The notes under the pieces are model-generated. The model was not told the origin of the DNA, did no database searches, and worked only from the letters and a program-made list of their open reading frames with translations. The position numbers and the translations under genes are program-made. This document shows, piece by piece, positions 8,286 through 15,687 of a stretch of 64,000 bases of DNA (the stretch's first letter is position 1; the number at the start of each line of letters is the position of its first letter). The DNA is from Paenibacillus helianthi (GTDB lineage: Bacteria > Bacillota > Bacilli > Paenibacillales > Paenibacillaceae), in contig NZ_LVWI01000001.1 of the NCBI RefSeq assembly GCF_001909055.1, positions 434,001 to 498,000 of the forward strand, read 5' to 3'.

Positions 8286-8487
8286 CAAGGTGGGCCGGGA
8301 CTTGAACCCGGCATCGGTTTGCATCGTAGTTTATGGCCGCCATGTTTCGGGCAAGCTTCACCGGAAAGACTAAGTGGGCGTTTTTCTGTACGGTCATGCC
8401 GTACAAACTCTTATAAGCGCCGGAGATTTTCACTCCTACTTCACTATTCGTTTTAAGGCGCTGCATACTCGTTCTGCCACCACCTTG
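8286..8487 (-). ncRNA. tRNA-like RNA with a long internal insertion
   Basis: Read on the minus strand, the 5' segment CAAGGTGG (8487-8480) can pair perfectly with CCACCTTG (8293-8286). Directly inside the 3' strand is a perfect T-arm with the consensus loop GTTCAAGTC (8312-8294). The 5' part continues as a D-arm-like TGGCAGAACGAGTATGCA and then CTTAAAA, the loop of a Leu(UAA) anticodon arm. A GCGCC/GGCGC stem encloses 35 bases in place of a 7-base loop, and about 100 more bases separate it from the T-arm. The total is 202 nt, far longer than a tRNA, and no 3' CCA is encoded. It could be an interrupted tRNA, a decoy or a degenerate remnant. Confidence 0.45.
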
Positions 8488-8556
8488 GATGCGTCAACCG
8501 CATCTCCAAACGCCAACCCGGAGGAAAGGTTATTTCTAAGGGTCGACGCTTGGAGA
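8488..8556. other. Stem-loop region upstream of the tRNA-like RNA
   Basis: Two hairpins adjoin the tRNA-like element: GATGCG/CGCATC (8488-8493 with 8499-8504) and a 10-bp stem TCTCCAAACG/CGCTTGGAGA (8503-8512 with 8547-8556). They share two bases and are therefore alternative or mutually exclusive. No poly-T run follows, so they are not simple terminators. Together with the tRNA-like RNA this leaves about 300 bases (8260-8574) with RNA structure and no convincing protein gene. Confidence 0.4.
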
Positions 8557-8574
8557 CAGGGCCGAAGCCGCTGC

Positions 8575-8844
8575 TCATAAATCTTTTTCTCTACGTTTCA
8601 ACTCCACATCGAACGCTGTCTTGATAGTGGGAGTAAGAAGGTGGTCCGTAATATCTGAAATCAAATCCCAATTATGTGTTGCCTTCTCGTTCTGCTTAAC
8701 AGCTCGGTTGTAACGGTGAGGATCGGCGAATCGATCTGAGTACGCTGTTTGGGTCAAGTCCAGAGCTTCAAACCACCGTTGTCTGTAATGGAGATACGAT
8801 GATACCAGGGCTACGGCGAACTCCTGAACTTCCTGCTCTGTCAC
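8575..8844 (-). CDS. Hypothetical prophage protein
   Basis: An 89-residue helical protein (EQEVQEFAVALVSSYLHYRQRW), with its ATG overlapping the upstream stop as ATGA. It is charged and cytoplasmic, with no recognised motif. It is the last coding gene before the structured RNA region when reading the operon from its promoter. Confidence 0.6.
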   Translation of the reverse strand: MTEQEVQEFAVALVSSYLHYRQRWFEALDLTQTAYSDRFADPHRYNRAVKQNEKATHNWDLISDITDHLLTPTIKTAFDVELKRREKDL

Positions 8845-9134
8845 ACCGCTTCCCCCTTGCCTTTGTTGCGATCTTCCCGTAAAATGGACGCAACGAGATA
8901 CTTTAAGCGAGTTCTCAACGAGGTCCGCCCTGCCAGGCGGGCTTTTTTCATTTGTTCCTTTGCTGCTGCCAGATCCTTCTGATGCAAAGAAATCATCATT
9001 TCAAGCCACTTAATGTTGCTCTCCAGCTTTGCCGGGTCAATCACTGCTGCCTGCTGCTTAACCAGCTTCAGATTGTGCTTTGCATTCTGTGCCACGAATC
9101 TCGCTTCCCCTTCCAATTGTTCGAGTGTCATCAT
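8841..9134 (-). CDS. Hypothetical helical prophage protein
   Basis: A 97-residue, mostly helical protein with lysine- and alanine-rich segments (HQKDLAAAKEQMKKARLAG). The start is placed at the ATG at 9134 because GAGGG lies about eight bases upstream; another ATG at 9149 overlaps the preceding stop as ATGA and is a possible alternative. The C-terminal part is basic. Function unknown. Confidence 0.6.
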   Translation of the reverse strand: MMTLEQLEGEARFVAQNAKHNLKLVKQQAAVIDPAKLESNIKWLEMMISLHQKDLAAAKEQMKKARLAGRTSLRTRLKYLVASILREDRNKGKGEAV

Positions 9135-9145
9135 TTCAGAATCCC

Positions 9146-9652
9146 TCATTTCATGTATTGTTTGGCCTTCAGATCGGCACGGTGTTCTTTCCATACGCCC
9201 CGCCAGCTGAATCCATATTCCCGGCATAATGCCATGATGTGATGTGTGAACGCCGTAATGGCTTCGATGCTCTCCATGATGGCCGCCTTGACTGCAGCTT
9301 TGTCTGCTTCCGTCATTTGATCATTTCGCTTCATGATTGGTGCAAATCTCATTGCCGCTAGAGCTTCTTCGCCCTCTTCGAGCGATTTGTAATGTGTAGC
9401 CGCTTTATGTAGGTCAGCGCCATCCAAATAAGGAACACTGGCGCCACCGGTAACTTCTTCAGCAGCTGCGATATAAAGCCGGGGATCATCGAAAGCTGAA
9501 GCTGCCTGCCGCATTAGATGATTTGTTGCCGGCCGCTTTCCGGTCTCAACCTTCGCGATTGATGATCGATCCACTAGAACCTGATCAGCGAATTCCTCTT
9601 GTGTCATCCCTTGCTGCTTTCGATAATCCTGAAGCACGTCTCCTATAGACAA
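9146..9652 (-). CDS. XRE-family HTH regulator with C-terminal extension
   Basis: A protein of about 168 residues with an N-terminal XRE helix-turn-helix (MTQEEFADQVLVDRSSIAKV) and a C-terminal domain of roughly 100 residues. The TTG at 9652 is preferred as start because GAGGGAG lies nine bases before it; the ATG at 9661 directly abuts the same ribosome site and would have no spacing. It lies early in the leftward operon, so it is probably a delayed-early regulator. The DNA target is unknown. Confidence 0.75.
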   Translation of the reverse strand: MSIGDVLQDYRKQQGMTQEEFADQVLVDRSSIAKVETGKRPATNHLMRQAASAFDDPRLYIAAAEEVTGGASVPYLDGADLHKAATHYKSLEEGEEALAAMRFAPIMKRNDQMTEADKAAVKAAIMESIEAITAFTHHIMALCREYGFSWRGVWKEHRADLKAKQYMK

Positions 9653-9843
9653 TTTTCTCATCTCCCTCTGTCCGTTATAATCAGGGTAGTCGGACAAAAT
9701 GGGGCTTGAAGAGGTCTGAATCGGACAAAATGGCACGTAATCCGCGTAGATATGTGACACACCGACGATGTACTATTTAGTTAAGCAATTCCCCTTGCCG
9801 CATTCCCTGCCCGCCGCTGCCGGTACAGCTCGGCGGGTTTGTA

Positions 9844-10158
9844 TTATCCGGTTGCATGATTGCGTCTTGCCTTAAATTCTTTGCCAGCGTTCTCATTGAT
9901 CCAACCAACCTGTTTCTCAGCCCACTGCATCAATAGATGAGTGATGACTCGCGGGTGACCAAAGTCTCTGATGACCGGGAAATCGGGGCGATTAAAGAGT
10001 TCGGCTGTTTTCGATTCACCAATTCCCAGCAAGTTCATAAATTCTTCCCGACGTAAGAATGGCGGAAGCTCTTGAGTAGTTGCAGTTTGTACTGATGCTG
10101 CGACCGTTTCTCTGATCCAACGTTCAAGGTCATCGGTTTCAATTACGATAACGGCCAT
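9844..10158 (-). CDS. Small HTH protein, excisionase/AlpA-like
   Basis: A 104-residue protein with a C-terminal helix-turn-helix-like region (FLRREEFMNLLGIGESKTAE, then PVIRDFGHPRVITH), the arrangement seen in phage excisionase and AlpA-like DNA-binding proteins. It starts directly after the Cro-like gene (stop at 10159) with a GAGGTGATC ribosome site. A control-module position fits a role in excision or early regulation. Whether it is the excisionase partner of the integrase is inference. Confidence 0.6.
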   Translation of the reverse strand: MAVIVIETDDLERWIRETVAASVQTATTQELPPFLRREEFMNLLGIGESKTAELFNRPDFPVIRDFGHPRVITHLLMQWAEKQVGWINENAGKEFKARRNHATG

Positions 10159-10398
10159 TTAGATCACCTCTTTTTCATTATTTTTATTATGCAACGTTTT
10201 GTTGCCTTTATTGTCAAAAAAAAGAGTCCATTTGAACTTTAATCTGGTTGCTATTTTCATAGCGAGATCGACGCTGGGATTTCTTAATCCTGATTCAATC
10301 ATCCCATAGTACTGACGGCTAATTCCAACATCTGAAGCTACTTCGTCGTGTGTTAAACCTGTATTATTCCTGATCTTGCTTAACCATTCTCTATCCAT
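10159..10398 (-). CDS. Cro-like XRE HTH regulator (first early gene)
   Basis: A 79-residue single-domain XRE protein (LTHDEVASDVGISRQYYGMI) that is the first gene of the leftward early operon. The start is the ATG at 10398 with GGGGTGGTGA upstream. It faces the rightward repressor gene across a region with four operator palindromes, so a Cro-type role, repressing the repressor promoter, is likely. A fifth operator lies inside its 3' coding part. Confidence 0.8.
   Translation of the reverse strand: MDREWLSKIRNNTGLTHDEVASDVGISRQYYGMIESGLRNPSVDLAMKIATRLKFKWTLFFDNKGNKTLHNKNNEKEVI
10191..10205. promoter_or_regulatory. Operator copy inside the cro-like gene
   Basis: The palindrome GCAACGTTTTGTTGC matches the four operators of the intergenic switch. 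It lies within the 3' coding part of the cro-like gene, about 30 bases before the next gene start, where bound repressor could act as a roadblock to early transcription. Confidence 0.65.
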
Positions 10399-10415
10399 AT
10401 TCACCACCCCTATAG

Positions 10416-10519
10416 GTAACATTGTGTTGCCTTATATCTTTATTATACGCAACATTTTGTTACTGTCAATACTTTTAAGAAACTATTTGTTACCTCGATT
10501 TAAAGCAACAATTAGTTGC
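10416..10519. promoter_or_regulatory. Four-operator prophage switch region
   Basis: Four 15-bp sites of the form GYAAC-N5-GTTRC (one reads GAAAC at its first half) lie between the divergent cro-like and repressor genes: 10416-10430, 10449-10463, 10479-10493 and 10505-10519. Centre-to-centre distances are 33, 30 and 26 bp. The second fills the spacer of the leftward promoter and the fourth overlaps the rightward promoter. Either HTH protein could bind here. Confidence 0.75.
10442..10469 (-). promoter_or_regulatory. Leftward early promoter
   Basis: On the minus strand, TTGACA (10469-10464) and TATAAT (10447-10442) are separated by 16 bases. Both hexamers are consensus, and the spacer is an operator palindrome, so bound repressor would exclude RNA polymerase. 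Confidence 0.8.
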
Positions 10520-10527
10520 GGTATAAT
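10499..10527 (+). promoter_or_regulatory. Repressor promoter
   Basis: TATAAT at 10522-10527 with a poor -35 hexamer (TTTAAA at 10499-10504) 17 bases upstream. Operator 4 (10505-10519) fills the spacer, which suggests autoregulation or Cro control. Confidence 0.55.
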
Positions 10528-10544
10528 GACCAAGAGGTGATGTT

Positions 10545-10907
10545 GTGATATTTAGAACAGACCGTTTGAAGAAGAAGAGATTAGAAAAGAAATTCACGCA
10601 AAAATATATGGCACAAAAATTAGGAATTACTCGACAAGCGTATGGTTATTATGAGACGGGGCAAAGGAGGGTTGATTTGGAGACAGCGACTGTGTTAGCT
10701 GAGATACTGGAGATTGAACCCACATACTTGGTGGATTTACAAGAAAATACAGTCACCGGCTATGACAAAGAGACCGAAGAAGCTATCCAGTTAATATTAG
10801 ATGCTGCAAAAAGAAGTGGTCTATCACCTGGAGATCCAAAGTTCCGTGAAGTATTCCTTAAGGTAATTGAGGCGGTTACTATCGCAAACAGAGAGAATCA
10901 CAAATAA
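10545..10907 (+). CDS. Prophage repressor, XRE family (CI-like)
   Basis: A 120-residue protein with an N-terminal HTH (FTQKYMAQKLGITRQAYGYY) and a short helical C-terminal region. It has no LexA-type autoprotease domain, so induction cannot rely on RecA-stimulated self-cleavage of this protein as in lambda CI. It starts with GTG behind AGAGGTGAT. It faces the cro-like gene across the four-operator region and is the best candidate for the lysogeny repressor. Confidence 0.8.
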   Translation: MIFRTDRLKKKRLEKKFTQKYMAQKLGITRQAYGYYETGQRRVDLETATVLAEILEIEPTYLVDLQENTVTGYDKETEEAIQLILDAAKRSGLSPGDPKFREVFLKVIEAVTIANRENHK

Positions 10908-11010
10908 TTCTTCTTCGAGTTTTGTGTAATCTTCATCTTTTTGCATGTCTTCTTCTACCATAGGGTGTCACCGTCCAATTCAAAAGGGATTATTTCAACA
11001 TATTAACATA

Positions 11011-11024
11011 CGAACCCATGTTCG
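11011..11024. promoter_or_regulatory. LexA (DinR)-like SOS box
   Basis: CGAACCCATGTTCG differs from the gram-positive SOS consensus CGAACATATGTTCG at two central positions while both CGAAC and GTTCG half-sites are intact. It lies about 20 bases upstream of a TATAAT (11045-11050) that precedes the next HTH gene. Confidence 0.65.
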
Positions 11025-11066
11025 TAAATGTTCCAAAAAAATAGTATAATAGTAGGTGGCAGTGCG

Positions 11067-11318
11067 ATGGAACTTGTTCCCGTGCGCTGTCGTATTCCCG
11101 AATTGCTTGTTCGGCGTGCCAAGATGGAACCGCCATCGAGTCAAATTAAGATCAATCAGCAATGGTTAGCAGACAAGATAGGCATTAGTAAGCAACAAAT
11201 GTCTGATTACATCAATCTCCGCTCGGGCTACAAGAGCATGGGTATTCAGCGTGCAGCATTGATTGCTTACCACCTTGACTGCTTGCAAGATGATCTTTTT
11301 GTTTGGGAATGGCGATAG
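11067..11318 (+). CDS. Small XRE HTH protein, probably SOS-controlled
   Basis: An 83-residue protein with a central HTH (INQQWLADKIGISKQQMSDY). The ATG at 11067 follows TAGGTGG. The upstream LexA-like box makes it a candidate switch protein that is expressed on DNA damage and relieves repression, since the repressor has no autoprotease domain. That role is inference from position and box only. Because the TATAAT ends 16 bases before this ATG, the mRNA leader would be very short, or transcription starts further upstream. Confidence 0.7.
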   Translation: MELVPVRCRIPELLVRRAKMEPPSSQIKINQQWLADKIGISKQQMSDYINLRSGYKSMGIQRAALIAYHLDCLQDDLFVWEWR

Positions 11319-11508
11319 CAGAGTAGCTCAGCTGCTCTTAAGGAACGAGTACTGATATATATGTACCATTTGATTTGCTCGATCACCTCACTACCACGTA
11401 ATCTACTTGTTGTATTACATAGATTAGCAGATCCAGTTGGAAAACGCTGTCGAAAAAGGACGAACGAAAGCACCCCCTAAAACCCAATGAAGGGGTTGAC
11501 TTATATTC
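11319..11508. other. Non-coding gap in the prophage control region
   Basis: No convincing gene. Near the right end (11471-11496) a CCCC...GGGG hairpin lies just beyond the stop of the leftward LytTR-like gene and may help terminate it. Confidence 0.4.
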
Positions 11509-11841
11509 CTAGATTTGCTTTAGCACATACAATTCGCTTCCATCCTTGAATTTAATCAACGATCCATTATTCTCAATTGATATTATTTGATCGATTTTAC
11601 ATTCTTGCACCAGCGCCGTCCTTCCTACTAACACGAATCCTTGATCCTTATATGCCTCAGCTGCTTCGACCAAGATATCCAGTTCTTGATAAGAACCATC
11701 ACTGGTGTGATATGCAAGCTCGGAATGTGAATTGCTGGTACGCTGCCATTTATCAATATAGTTGACGTCCTTAAGGTCTACATCCTTCCATGTAAAACTA
11801 TCTTTCTTCTTGAGTTGTAGTTTCTTCATTCTTCTAATCAT
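11509..11841 (-). CDS. Small LytTR-type DNA-binding protein
   Basis: A 110-residue protein that is essentially a lone LytTR-like domain: YHTSDGSYQELDILVEAAEA, then FVLVGRTALVQECKIDQI and a C-terminal SLIKFKDGSELYVL strand. LytTR domains bind direct repeats near promoters. No receiver or membrane domain is attached. It is transcribed opposite to the flanking rightward genes and has a good GAGGAGATAGGT ribosome site. It is likely a prophage-borne regulator of the neighbouring genes or of a host locus. Confidence 0.65.
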   Translation of the reverse strand: MIRRMKKLQLKKKDSFTWKDVDLKDVNYIDKWQRTSNSHSELAYHTSDGSYQELDILVEAAEAYKDQGFVLVGRTALVQECKIDQIISIENNGSLIKFKDGSELYVLKQI

Positions 11842-11944
11842 ACCTATCTCCTCTGCCGAATTCTGGATGGTTTTTAAATCATTTTACGACAAGGTTCTAC
11901 ATACAGCATTGCATAAAATATTACAATCGTTTCGAGGTGGTTAA

Positions 11945-12385
11945 GTGGATTATGGATTTCATTACTCAACATCAAATTATGATGAAGGGGAGGACTACCT
12001 TGTCAAGAAAACTGTAGAGGTTCTTCACGATCCCTGTGATCTCCATTTTATGTATGAAAGTTTAATCATCTTCTACTCTAATTATCTGAAATATCATGAA
12101 GGCGCTGCGGATAAGCTCGTAATGGTTTGCCGGCTGGATATAGAGTATTATTTTCGCTTCATTGATGCCTGGCAGGCCCGTTATCGCAATGACAGGCTTC
12201 CGATTGATCCTCTATCATTTAATACCCTTTGGCGATACTACGAAAATAGAGGACTATACTATGAAGCCATCGACATCTGTTATGCGGCAATTGAATATGA
12301 GATTAGAGATTATACTATTGACGGTTATACTGAACGCTTGGCGAGATTAGAGAAGCGATTAGAAGAGCAATTAAAATATTCCTAA
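11945..12385 (+). CDS. Hypothetical protein of the prophage lysogeny region
   Basis: A 146-residue, acidic and aromatic protein starting with GTG behind GAGGTGG. The C-terminal half (NRGLYYEAIDICYAAIEYEI) resembles a TPR-like helical pair. It lies directly upstream of a lipoprotein gene and the integrase, outside the early operon, where lysogenic-conversion genes are common. Family not recognised. Confidence 0.65.
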   Translation: MDYGFHYSTSNYDEGEDYLVKKTVEVLHDPCDLHFMYESLIIFYSNYLKYHEGAADKLVMVCRLDIEYYFRFIDAWQARYRNDRLPIDPLSFNTLWRYYENRGLYYEAIDICYAAIEYEIRDYTIDGYTERLARLEKRLEEQLKYS

Positions 12386-12395
12386 GAGGTGCGAA

Positions 12396-12941
12396 ATGAA
12401 AAAATTGATTTTGGCTATGTCACTCGCGATGATGCTGGCCGGATGCAGTCCTTCCAAAACAGATCAAGCAGCTGAACTGAGCAGTCAGGCCGAACAACAT
12501 TATAAGGATGGTGACCTGCAGAGTGCCAAAGCTGTGTATGAGAAATCACTTGAAATTAAAGAAGATCCAGAGGTCCGCCAGAAGCTTACGCTCACTGAGA
12601 GTGAAATAACAGCACTGGCAACCGTTCGGCAGTACCTGAGTGATCTGTATGCTGCAAATCAAGAGTTAAAACAAAACATCGATCCTAGTGCCTTGTATCA
12701 ATCGGGTCTAAAAATTGACACGATCCTGAATGAGCTCACCAAGGTTCCAGTCCCTGATTACTCGGGGATCACGATGTATTTGGAGGAACTTGCTAAGGAT
12801 AATGACTATTTCTTGCTCAAGTCGGATGTGGGGTTGTTTACCCTCAGCGCCCAATCGGGGCTACAGGTGGATGCTGTCAAACTAAACAAATCTATTCAAG
12901 CTTTCCTGGACAAACACTCGACAATTAGCAATTATAAATAA
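12396..12941 (+). CDS. Prophage-encoded lipoprotein with TPR-like region
   Basis: A 181-residue predicted lipoprotein: signal peptide with lipobox LAGC (Cys at residue 17), then a TPR-like segment (AEQHYKDGDLQSAKAVYEKS) and a helical C-terminus. It should be anchored to the outer face of the membrane. It lies 10 bases after the preceding gene and 15 before the integrase, so the three are probably co-transcribed and expressed in the lysogen. A surface role such as host-trait modification is inference. Confidence 0.75.
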   Translation: MKKLILAMSLAMMLAGCSPSKTDQAAELSSQAEQHYKDGDLQSAKAVYEKSLEIKEDPEVRQKLTLTESEITALATVRQYLSDLYAANQELKQNIDPSALYQSGLKIDTILNELTKVPVPDYSGITMYLEELAKDNDYFLLKSDVGLFTLSAQSGLQVDAVKLNKSIQAFLDKHSTISNYK

Positions 12942-12956
12942 CAAGGGGGTACACTC

Positions 12957-14234
12957 ATGACCATAGAGAAGAAACGCTCATCTGTCCCCGTCCCCAAGAA
13001 AATACCAGCCAACAACAAACAGGGATACAAATGGCGTCTTGTCATTGAGGGCCCGCCTGATCCAGTGACCAACGTACGCACACAGATCCCCCGGGTGCGT
13101 GATACAATTGCTGAGGTGAAAAAGGCCTGCCAGGAAGAATATGACCGGTTAGCCGGAGGAATAAACGTCAAGAAGGCAAAGAAAGTCACCGTTTCTGAGG
13201 CTGCAGCTGAATGGCGTAAAAAATATATTAAGACGATCGACAAAGATGCCACACTAGCAATCAGAGATAAATCAATTAAAATTATTAATCGTTATATTGG
13301 TAAATTACCCATAGCTACTTTGACGAAGAAACAATATCAGGGAATGCTCGATACCATGGCAACGGTTGGGTATAAAGTAAAAGATAAAGAAAACCCTGGG
13401 CAGTTCGTTTATAAGCCTTATGCTGTAAATTCGATTAAGACTACTCATACTGCTGCTGGAATGATATTAGAATGGGCGGTCAAAGAAGGATTAAGAAAGG
13501 ACGACCCGAGTGAAGGCGCAGTCATCAAAGAAAAAGCGCTGACCGTTGAGGAAATCGAAGAAGAAGATTTAGAAGCGTCTTATTTAGAACGACATGAACT
13601 CGAAAGTTTTTTAAACGCCGTGGTGAACCATGGATTGGAGCGTGATTTGGAAACATTCTATTTTTTAGCTTTCACTGGTCTTCGTTCGGGGGAATTATGC
13701 GCACTTAAGTGGGCAGACATCAATTTTGACACTACAATGATCCGGGTAACCAAGACGCTGTATAGCCCGAACAATAATATGAAAAATTACGAACTCACAC
13801 CACCTAAGACAACAGGCTCCATACGATCACTTAATTTAGATCTTGCAATAATAAACTTACTCAAATCGTATCAGGAGCAGCAGACTGGAATTCATGAAAA
13901 ATACAAAGCTCAGTTTGATGATCATCACTCTAAGAACTTTGTGTTATGCAGACCTAACGGATATCCGTATAATCCTACTAATGTACTCAATCGTATGGAT
14001 CGGATTTTAGAATATACAAACATCACCAAGCACGCTACACCTCACATCTTCCGACATACCCATATCAGCATGCTTGCAGAGGCTGGAGTGGATATTGCGA
14101 ATATCATGAAAAGAGTCGGACACGATGATGCCAAAACTACGACGAAGATTTATCTACATGTCACAAACAAGATGAAACAAGATGATGCAAATAAAGTAAA
14201 TATACAGTACGGAGACTTGCTGAAATTGAAATAA
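12957..14234 (+). CDS. int: Tyrosine-recombinase integrase
   Basis: A 425-residue phage integrase that would catalyse attP x attB recombination. It has an N-terminal arm-binding region, a SAM-like core-binding domain (about 80-190) and a catalytic domain with the first Arg in FTGLRSGELCALKW (about residue 240), the H-x-x-R box HIFRHTH (about 362) and the nucleophile Tyr in TKIYLHVTNK (about 398). All key residues are present. It is the last prophage gene and marks the right boundary. Confidence 0.95.
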   Translation: MTIEKKRSSVPVPKKIPANNKQGYKWRLVIEGPPDPVTNVRTQIPRVRDTIAEVKKACQEEYDRLAGGINVKKAKKVTVSEAAAEWRKKYIKTIDKDATLAIRDKSIKIINRYIGKLPIATLTKKQYQGMLDTMATVGYKVKDKENPGQFVYKPYAVNSIKTTHTAAGMILEWAVKEGLRKDDPSEGAVIKEKALTVEEIEEEDLEASYLERHELESFLNAVVNHGLERDLETFYFLAFTGLRSGELCALKWADINFDTTMIRVTKTLYSPNNNMKNYELTPPKTTGSIRSLNLDLAIINLLKSYQEQQTGIHEKYKAQFDDHHSKNFVLCRPNGYPYNPTNVLNRMDRILEYTNITKHATPHIFRHTHISMLAEAGVDIANIMKRVGHDDAKTTTKIYLHVTNKMKQDDANKVNIQYGDLLKLK

Positions 14235-14275
14235 TTCAAGCTACTGTGATTTTTATGTGATTTTTGTAATTAACA

Positions 14276-14318
14276 AACCCCTTTTAACCCTTATACATCA
14301 AGGATTTCAAGGGGTTTT
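14276..14318 (+). terminator. Integrase terminator
   Basis: AAACCCCTT (14276-14284) pairs with AAGGGGTTTT (14309-14318) 42 bases after the integrase stop. The attachment junction probably lies in or just after this stretch. Confidence 0.6.
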
Positions 14319-14376
14319 ACTGTCAGTATAAGGTATCCCCCTCATACTCTCACTCATGATCATCCCTCTACTCAAA

Positions 14377-14412
14377 ACATCCCCGGCCGCTTATCGGACG
14401 GGGATGTTTTTG
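14377..14412. terminator. Bidirectional terminator between prophage and citrate synthase
   Basis: AACATCCCCG and CGGGGATGTT form a strong GC stem with T-runs on both strands, fitting its place between two convergent genes. Confidence 0.75.
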
Positions 14413-14469
14413 CATACTTACTAGCTATGTTCTAAGCGATTAACCTCAGGAATGATTCTGCAGCTTTTT

Positions 14470-15573
14470 TTAGAATTCGTTCTGGGGCATAGGGCCGGTA
14501 TAGACGGATTGCGGACGGAAAATCCGGTTGTTGGCAGCCTGCTCCATAATATGGGCGGTCCAGCCGATAATTCTTCCTGCTGTAAAGGTTGGTGTAAAAA
14601 TGTCCGGTGAAAGCTCCAGCGCCTTAAGAATAGCAGCAGCATAAAACTCCACGTTGGTGAACAGTCTGCGGCCCGGCTTGTATTCTTGAAGTAAATGTAT
14701 AGCTGTTGCTTCTACATGAAGTGCCAAGTCAAAAGAAGGATCTTTGCCGATCATTTCTTGTGTCGCGATCTGAAGGGCTTCAGCACGCGGATCTTTGGTT
14801 TTATAGATCCGGTGTCCGAAACCCATGATCTTGGTTCCGCTCTCCAGAGCCTTCCGCAGCCACGGTTCCGCCCGTTCCTGGGTACCAATATCCTCGAGCA
14901 TGGCTATTACTTCATACGGAGCACCGCCATGCAGCGGCCCTTTCATAGCCCCGATTGCCCCGGCGACTGCAGCATTCATATCCGATTCGGTAGACAGTAC
15001 CACGCGGGCAGCGAAGGTTGAGGCGTTCATGCCGTGCTCCATACATAGAATCAGGTAAGCACTGAGCGCCTGTACATGCGCCTCGGTCGGCTTTTCACCA
15101 GTCAGCATGTATAAGTAATTGGCCGCATGCCCAAGCTCTGATAACGGTTCCAGTGGTGTTAATCCGTTCAGCGTACGGTATCTATAAGCAATAATGGTCG
15201 GGAGGATGGATGCCAGCCTTACCGCCTGCGCTAGTACCGGGGGCCAAGAGGTATTCTCCTGCTCTCCAAGTGCAGCAATGGTACTCTGCAGCACCAGCAT
15301 CATTGGAACGGAAGCAGGCATCAGTTCAATGATCTGCCGGATATACCCTGGCAACTGACGGGATGCAGCCATTTCGTTCTTAAGCCGTACCAGCTCTTCC
15401 GCAGATGGCAGGTGTCCGTTCCACAGCAAATAGGCTACCTCTTCATAAGTGCGTGTCACTGCAAGTTCTTTCGCCCAATATCCCCGGTATACCAAGTACC
15501 CCTTTTCACCGTCCACCAGACCAATGTCAGTTTCCCCTGCCACTACGCCTTCCAATCCGGTCACTTTTGCCAT
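14470..15573 (-). CDS. citA: Citrate synthase, CitA type
   Basis: A 367-residue citrate/methylcitrate synthase condensing acetyl-CoA with oxaloacetate. Catalytic histidines lie in MEHGMNAS and GFGHRIYKTKDPR. The usual catalytic Asp motif NVDF is TNVEFYAA here, as I recall for B. subtilis CitA, so the Glu is a subgroup trait rather than damage. The start is the ATG at 15573 behind AAGGAG. It is monocistronic and no LysR-type citR gene is adjacent, unlike in B. subtilis. Confidence 0.88.
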   Translation of the reverse strand: MAKVTGLEGVVAGETDIGLVDGEKGYLVYRGYWAKELAVTRTYEEVAYLLWNGHLPSAEELVRLKNEMAASRQLPGYIRQIIELMPASVPMMLVLQSTIAALGEQENTSWPPVLAQAVRLASILPTIIAYRYRTLNGLTPLEPLSELGHAANYLYMLTGEKPTEAHVQALSAYLILCMEHGMNASTFAARVVLSTESDMNAAVAGAIGAMKGPLHGGAPYEVIAMLEDIGTQERAEPWLRKALESGTKIMGFGHRIYKTKDPRAEALQIATQEMIGKDPSFDLALHVEATAIHLLQEYKPGRRLFTNVEFYAAAILKALELSPDIFTPTFTAGRIIGWTAHIMEQAANNRIFRPQSVYTGPMPQNEF

Positions 15574-15687
15574 TATACTTTGCTCCTTTTCCGATTCCAT
15601 AAGTTAAACATCATATTAGGAGTATAAACGTGAAACCTTGCATTGCATATTTATAGTTTTTTATGAATCCATAAAGATTTTTTATCA

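Larger units (their letters stand above)
1..14320. mobile_element. Integrase-proximal part of a prophage (partial)
   Basis: The stretch holds a leftward operon of phage early genes (helicase, helicase loader, replication initiator, RecT, Rad50-like ATPase, HTH regulators), a divergent repressor switch and a rightward tyrosine integrase at the right edge. No structural genes are visible, so they should lie beyond base 1. The right boundary falls between the integrase stop (14234) and the terminator before the citrate synthase gene. The attachment core cannot be named because the other end is not in the window. Confidence 0.85.

Noticed and set aside
8275..8466. 63-codon minus-strand reading frame over the tRNA-like element
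   Set aside because: It runs through the T-arm and acceptor strand, has a poor ribosome site spacing and looks unlike a folded protein. The RNA structure explains the sequence better.
10825..10963. 46-codon minus-strand frame antisense to the repressor 3' end (acidic N-terminus)
   Set aside because: No ribosome site and half of it is antisense to a convincing gene.
14306..15573. Glu in place of the catalytic Asp as evidence for an inactive citrate synthase
   Set aside because: The same NVEFYAA motif is, as I recall, found in B. subtilis CitA, so it is a subgroup trait.
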